Assembly (NCBI GenBank): GCA_916720335.1
Contig: CAKAQU010000068.1
Span: forward strand, 1 to 9,687
Reading direction: 5' to 3'
Source of the DNA: an uncultured Moraxella sp.
GTDB lineage: Bacteria > Pseudomonadota > Gammaproteobacteria > Pseudomonadales > Moraxellaceae
DNA: 9,687 nucleotides
In this document: piece by piece, positions 6,830 through 9,687 of the stretch
Position numbering within the stretch: position 1 is the stretch's first letter
Layout of the letters: the number at the start of each line of letters is the position of its first letter
Translations under genes and position numbers: made by a program
Notes under the pieces: generated by a model
What the model saw: only the letters and a program-made list of their open reading frames with translations
What the model was told of the DNA's origin: nothing
Database searches by the model: none

Positions 6830-6960
6830 GTCTTGCCATTTATACCATAGTAACTCAAGTTTTATCAAAAAACACTACACGTATATGGGTATAAACTATA
6901 TTATGATGTTATCGTAATTGAAGCGATTAATAAATTGGGCAAAAGCATTAGAGACGGATT

Positions 6961-7443
6961 ATGAAGCAGCAAAAAGGGTTTACTTTGATTGAAATGATGG
7001 TTGTGGTGGCACTAATTGCTATCATCGCAACTTTGGCTGTGCCATCAATGCGAACCTTTATCCAGAAAAGCCAAGTAGATGAGCAAACCCGTAATCTTGC
7101 AAATTTTTTGCAAGAGGCGCGCAGTGAAGCAGTTTTGTTAAGAACGCCACAAAAAGTTGTTGTTCAATCTACAGGGGTGGCAGGTGGCAATTCTAACGTA
7201 TCTGCTAATACTCATACTTGGACGCCTGATTCAGATAGAGTCAATATAACGCATAATAATGTATCCGGTGCTGGTTCATCAACACCAGAAAATTTTGAAT
7301 TTTCTTTTATGGGGGCAACCAATCTAAATGATTATGCCTGTTATGAGCTCAAACACCCCAACAATGCCGCTATTGTACGCGTGTTGATATTAGATAAAAT
7401 GGGAACAAGCCAAATACATCAAGATATGACAGCTTGCCCTTAG
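6961..7443 (+). CDS. fimT: Minor pilin of the FimT/FimU (GspH) family
   Basis: A 160-aa prepilin, the first gene of the pilin cluster. Minor pilins of this family form part of the complex that primes type IV pilus assembly and sits at the tip. The class III leader MKQQKG is cut by PilD after Gly6, giving mature Phe7 (N-methylated) and Glu11 at position +5. The hydrophobic helix GFTLIEMMVVVALIAIIATL (6-25) is classic, followed by the amphipathic helix with the family's ARSEAV motif (53-58). The globular part has only two cysteines, Cys127 and Cys159 near the C-terminus, which may form the C-terminal disulfide loop typical of pilins. GAG lies 7 nt before the ATG. The stop codon overlaps the ribosome site of the next gene. 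FimT and FimU cannot be separated by sequence reading alone. Confidence 0.9.
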   Translation: MKQQKGFTLIEMMVVVALIAIIATLAVPSMRTFIQKSQVDEQTRNLANFLQEARSEAVLLRTPQKVVVQSTGVAGGNSNVSANTHTWTPDSDRVNITHNNVSGAGSSTPENFEFSFMGATNLNDYACYELKHPNNAAIVRVLILDKMGTSQIHQDMTACP

Positions 7444-7452
7444 GAATAAACG

Positions 7453-8001
7453 ATGAAACCTATTTTTAATTCTCATCAGATGTTTTCTAATCAAATTTCC
7501 CACCAAAAAGGCATTGGCTTATTGGAAGTGATGGTTGCTTTATCGCTGTTGGCAATTGCAGTGCTTGGTTATGCAGGCATGCAGGTGCGCTCAGCCAAAG
7601 TGGGTTTGGAAGCAGATAATAACACCCGAGCGGTGGAATTTGCTCGTGATTTGCATGAACGCATGCGAATCAATCGCGAGGGTACAAAAGTATTTGAAGG
7701 CAATTATAACACCAAAACTTCTGCAAAGAATTGTAGAACTGCTAACTGCACACCTAACGAGCTTGCCCAGTTTGATTTTAGTGAAGTTGCCCAAAATGCT
7801 GAAAAAATGGCGATGGATATAGCGATTCGGCAATGCCCGATGGCAGGCACAGCAGAAAAACGCCACTGTATTTTTGTGGCGTGGGGCAAAACCACCCCAA
7901 CGATTGGCGCCGCTGATACGGATTGCATTTCAGACACCTTAATTTATGCCAATGATGCCCAATGTATTTTTATGGAGAGTTTTAGTTATGCAAAACCCTA
8001 A
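7453..8001 (+). CDS. pilV: Minor pilin PilV (type IV pilus modification protein)
   Basis: A 182-aa prepilin with an unusually long leader of 20 residues ending in QKG; cleavage after Gly20 leaves Ile21 as the mature first residue and Glu25 at +5. The segment IGLLEVMVAL plus SLLAIAVLGYAGMQ (21-44) is the PilV signature. PilV joins the minor pilin priming complex in the inner membrane and pilus tip. An in-frame ATG at 7480 (Met10) would give a shorter leader, but AGGA placed 7 nt before the ATG at 7453 favours the longer form. The mature domain holds six cysteines (94, 99, 128, 139, 158, 171), enough for three disulfides. It starts 9 nt after fimT and overlaps pilW by 14 nt. Confidence 0.92.
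   Translation: MKPIFNSHQMFSNQISHQKGIGLLEVMVALSLLAIAVLGYAGMQVRSAKVGLEADNNTRAVEFARDLHERMRINREGTKVFEGNYNTKTSAKNCRTANCTPNELAQFDFSEVAQNAEKMAMDIAIRQCPMAGTAEKRHCIFVAWGKTTPTIGAADTDCISDTLIYANDAQCIFMESFSYAKP
7974..7979 (+). promoter_or_regulatory. Ribosome binding site deciding the pilW start
   Basis: GGAGAG inside the 3' end of pilV lies 8 nt before the ATG at 7988. That start gives an 11-residue prepilin leader, whereas the longer in-frame start at 7946 would add 14 residues to the leader and lacks a comparable site. Confidence 0.6.
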
Positions 8002-8857
8002 TTTTTCAAACCAGCAAGGGTTTACGCTGATTGAACTAATGATTGCCATTACGCTTGGGTTGATTGTTACGGCGGCAGCTTTGATGATGTTTTTAAGTTC
8101 ACAGCGCTCGCTTGCAATGCAAAATGGCTTATCTAGCATTCAGCAAAATGCAACATTTGGCTTAACCAATGTTGCAAAAGATTTGCGTCATATTAATTTG
8201 GATTCAGGCAGTGAGTTTGTCAATCGTTCAAATAATAAGTCAGGTATTGTTTTTCAAACTATAGCTGGCGTTACTGCTGATAAAGTTACTAAAGCAGAGT
8301 CTGGGCAAAGCATAATGACTCCAGATAGTGACCAACTCACCATTCGTTATGTTAACCGTAAAAACAACACAATGAATTGTGAAGGCGTGATTGTTGAACA
8401 GGATAAGGAAATTATTCAGCGCTATTACATTGATAAACTACCCGATGTTCAGCAAAATCAAGGCGATACCCGTTATGGACTATTTTGTGAGGTGCTTGAT
8501 GAAAAAAAGACAGGCAAACCCGCCATTGCCATCGCTGATGCTGAAAGTTTTAAAGTGAGTGTAGTTACAAGAGATTTTAATAAAACGCCTGCTGACCGCA
8601 AAGACGACCAATTGCGTTATCAGACGTTAAAAGAATACATTACGGCCCCAACCGGTAATGCGGTTGTTGCTGTTGAAATTGGTGTGGTGATACGCTCATC
8701 AGGTTCGGTGCATGCTGATAGTAGTATTAAGACCAATCTACCGTTTATCATCGCTGGTCAGAAAGTCGAACTATCCAACCCGCCATCTACCGCCAGTCAT
8801 CTTAGAGTGCCAGTAACTCAGATGGTAGCGATTCGTAACAGTCAAGGAGTTGAGTAA
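7988..8857 (+). CDS. pilW: Minor pilin PilW
   Basis: A 289-aa prepilin, the large size expected for PilW. The leader MQNPNFSNQQG is cut after Gly11, with Phe12 as mature residue one and Glu16 at +5. The hydrophobic helix FTLIELMIAITLGLIVTAAA is followed by the family segment FLSSQRS and a helix with LRHINL. PilW belongs to the PilV-PilW-PilX subcomplex that primes the type IV pilus and carries PilY1. Cys131 and Cys167 are the only cysteines of the mature protein and may pair. I chose the start at 7988 over an in-frame ATG at 7946 because of the upstream GGAGAG and the normal leader length. The gene overlaps pilV by 14 nt, and its stop codon TAA directly touches the pilX ATG. Confidence 0.92.
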   Translation: MQNPNFSNQQGFTLIELMIAITLGLIVTAAALMMFLSSQRSLAMQNGLSSIQQNATFGLTNVAKDLRHINLDSGSEFVNRSNNKSGIVFQTIAGVTADKVTKAESGQSIMTPDSDQLTIRYVNRKNNTMNCEGVIVEQDKEIIQRYYIDKLPDVQQNQGDTRYGLFCEVLDEKKTGKPAIAIADAESFKVSVVTRDFNKTPADRKDDQLRYQTLKEYITAPTGNAVVAVEIGVVIRSSGSVHADSSIKTNLPFIIAGQKVELSNPPSTASHLRVPVTQMVAIRNSQGVE

Positions 8858-9559
8858 ATGAAACAACAACAAGGGGCAACCATGATTATTGTGCTTGTGG
8901 TGCTACTGTTAATTGCAGTTGCAGGTACGGTGGCACTGCGTTCGGGTGTATTTGGTATGCGATTATCTACCAACACACAAGCAGGTAATTTGTTGATTAA
9001 CAATAACGACTCAGCATTGACTAAATTTGAAAGCATGGACAAAAGTGAAGTTGAGGCAAACTTTGCCCAAGGTGGTATGTACAACTTTTTGTTAAATCCT
9101 GCAAATGCTACCAAAGAAATGGTATTTTGTTATAACGCCAAAGACGCTGACACCTTTGATTACAGTAAAGCAGCGGTGATTAATGAAGGTAATACACCTG
9201 ATAGAGTGGGTAATTTTTGTACAACAGATAAAGCATCATCAGGTCGTAATGCGGTCATCACTCAAGTGCATATGCGTCGCAATACCGCTGATGATAGAGT
9301 TGCCGAGGGTTATACTGTATCAAGTAGTGTGCCAACAATTGAAAATCGAATTAATTTGTCATTATCGTCAATTTCAGTAATGCCAACCTTTACCAATTCT
9401 ACCATTACACCTGAACAAATTAATGGCTGTTTGCAAAAAACCGCTTTTGAAGATGAGGCAACCACTCAAACCAATGCTAAATGTTTGCAAGCGTTAGGTG
9501 TGGCTTATGAAGTACAAAGTGTGGATTTTGAGTCAGGTAACGCAGTAAAAGTACAGTAA
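8858..9559 (+). CDS. pilX: Minor pilin PilX
   Basis: A 233-aa protein that starts immediately after the pilW stop, with a strong AAGGAG (8844-8849) 8 nt upstream. The leader MKQQQG ends in Gly6. The mature N-terminus ATMIIVLVVLLLIAVAGTVA has the hydrophobic PilX-type helix but Ile11 rather than Glu at +5. Lack of that Glu is a trait of GspK-like pseudopilins, which cap the tip and do not need to pair with a neighbour above. The MRL segment at 34-36 and four cysteines (91, 121, 191, 209) follow; two disulfides are possible. Gene order and the N-terminus support PilX; the C-terminal two thirds show no motif I recognise. Confidence 0.87.
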   Translation: MKQQQGATMIIVLVVLLLIAVAGTVALRSGVFGMRLSTNTQAGNLLINNNDSALTKFESMDKSEVEANFAQGGMYNFLLNPANATKEMVFCYNAKDADTFDYSKAAVINEGNTPDRVGNFCTTDKASSGRNAVITQVHMRRNTADDRVAEGYTVSSSVPTIENRINLSLSSISVMPTFTNSTITPEQINGCLQKTAFEDEATTQTNAKCLQALGVAYEVQSVDFESGNAVKVQ

Positions 9560-9593
9560 ATCAATTGGTAAGAGTAAATAATAGAGTCAAATC

Positions 9594-9687
9594 ATGAAAA
9601 AATTATCCTTAAAAGCCCTATGTGCATCCATTAGCACATTAATGGCAATGATGGCAATAACAACTCCTATCGCTCAGGCAACAGATA
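9594..9687 (+). CDS. pilY1: Signal-peptide start of a probable PilY1-type pilus tip adhesin (partial)
   Basis: Only 31 codons are present before the window ends. They encode a clear Sec signal peptide: MKKLSLK, then a hydrophobic core, and the cleavage-site-like AQA before Thr30. AGAG precedes the ATG with 7 nt spacing, and the gene starts 34 nt after pilX. The assignment to PilY1 rests on operon order alone: in Pseudomonas and Acinetobacter pilY1 follows pilX, and the protein is exported and held by the minor pilins at the pilus tip. No PilY1 domain is visible in this fragment. Confidence 0.65.
   Translation, partial: MKKLSLKALCASISTLMAMMAITTPIAQATD

Larger units (their letters stand above)
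6162..6960. other. Long AT-rich noncoding region upstream of the pilin operon
   Basis: About 800 bases without a convincing protein gene, tRNA or rRNA on either strand, and with very low G+C by eye. It holds several inverted repeats: 6171-6195, 6506-6522, 6727-6751 and 6807-6829. The fimT promoter should be here, but I found no clear -35/-10 pair; TATAAA at 6890-6895 and TATTAT at 6899-6904 are possible -10 boxes without good -35 boxes, and there is no sigma54 GG-N10-GC site just before fimT. A 40-codon frame with a ribosome-site-like AAGG (6795-6917) is the best small-ORF candidate. The region could hold a long mRNA leader, a small RNA, or decayed DNA. Confidence 0.65.

Noticed and set aside
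6764..6964. A plus-strand frame starting MAKTAIYKVIDEQYF and continuing, after stops at 6809 and near 6848-6853, to IEAINKLGKSIRDGL just before fimT
   Set aside because: It looks slightly protein-like, but it is broken by three stop codons, matches no family I know and lies in very AT-rich DNA, where Lys, Ile and Tyr codons are expected by chance. It is too weak to call a pseudogene.
7946..7987. A longer PilW start with 14 extra N-terminal residues
   Set aside because: It would give a 25-residue leader and a 56-nt overlap with pilV, and lacks a well-placed ribosome site, unlike the ATG at 7988.
7535..8139. Overlapping frames on both strands inside pilV and the start of pilW
   Set aside because: The prepilin frames have leaders, ribosome sites and correct lengths. 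The alternatives have none of these.
8876..8890. Absence of Glu at position +5 of PilX as a possible defect
   Set aside because: This is a known feature of GspK-like tip subunits and does not imply a broken gene.

Overview
The window looks like chromosomal DNA of an AT-rich gammaproteobacterium, most likely a member of the Moraxellaceae (Moraxella, Faucicola or Psychrobacter type). This rests on the combination of a PepN-type aminopeptidase, a Pal lipoprotein and a fimT-pilV-pilW-pilX-pilY1 minor pilin cluster in low-G+C DNA. The genus is an inference; there is no rRNA or other marker here. No insertion sequence, phage gene, CRISPR array, tRNA or rRNA was seen.

Minus-strand half (1-4685). 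Three genes read leftwards and are tightly packed: pepN (aminopeptidase N, complete), a tail-anchored Sel1-repeat protein of unknown role, and the N-terminal 140 codons of waaA (Kdo transferase of lipid A/LOS assembly), which runs off the left edge. pepN's stop lies 2 nt before the preferred start of the Sel1 gene, and only 9 nt separate the Sel1 gene from waaA. They therefore look like one translationally coupled operon.

Centre (4686-6960). A 245-bp divergent intergenic region carries a good sigma70-type promoter for pal. Pal is a complete OmpA-like peptidoglycan-binding lipoprotein, found here without the tol genes it usually follows. A terminator-like hairpin separates it from a small GTG-started gene with the key residues of an Sfp/AcpT-type 4'-phosphopantetheinyl transferase and an unusual Cys/His-rich C-terminus. 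About 800 bp of very AT-rich DNA without a convincing gene follows. It contains several inverted repeats, two of which share the half-sites TGCTTA-N5-TAAGCA; a one-mismatch version lies at the predicted transcription start of pal.

Plus-strand right end (6961-9687). fimT, pilV, pilW and pilX are complete, with short gaps or overlaps, and are followed by the signal-peptide region of a gene that is probably pilY1 and runs off the right edge. The four prepilin-like proteins carry class III leaders expected to be processed by PilD. Together with PilY1 they would form the priming/tip complex of type IV pili, used for twitching, adhesion and DNA uptake.

The most interesting points are the unexplained Sel1 protein sitting in an operon with pepN and waaA, the repeated dyad in the intergenic regions, the Cys/His-rich phosphopantetheinyl transferase, and the long structured leader before the pilin operon. 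None of these amounts to a clearly new system on sequence alone.
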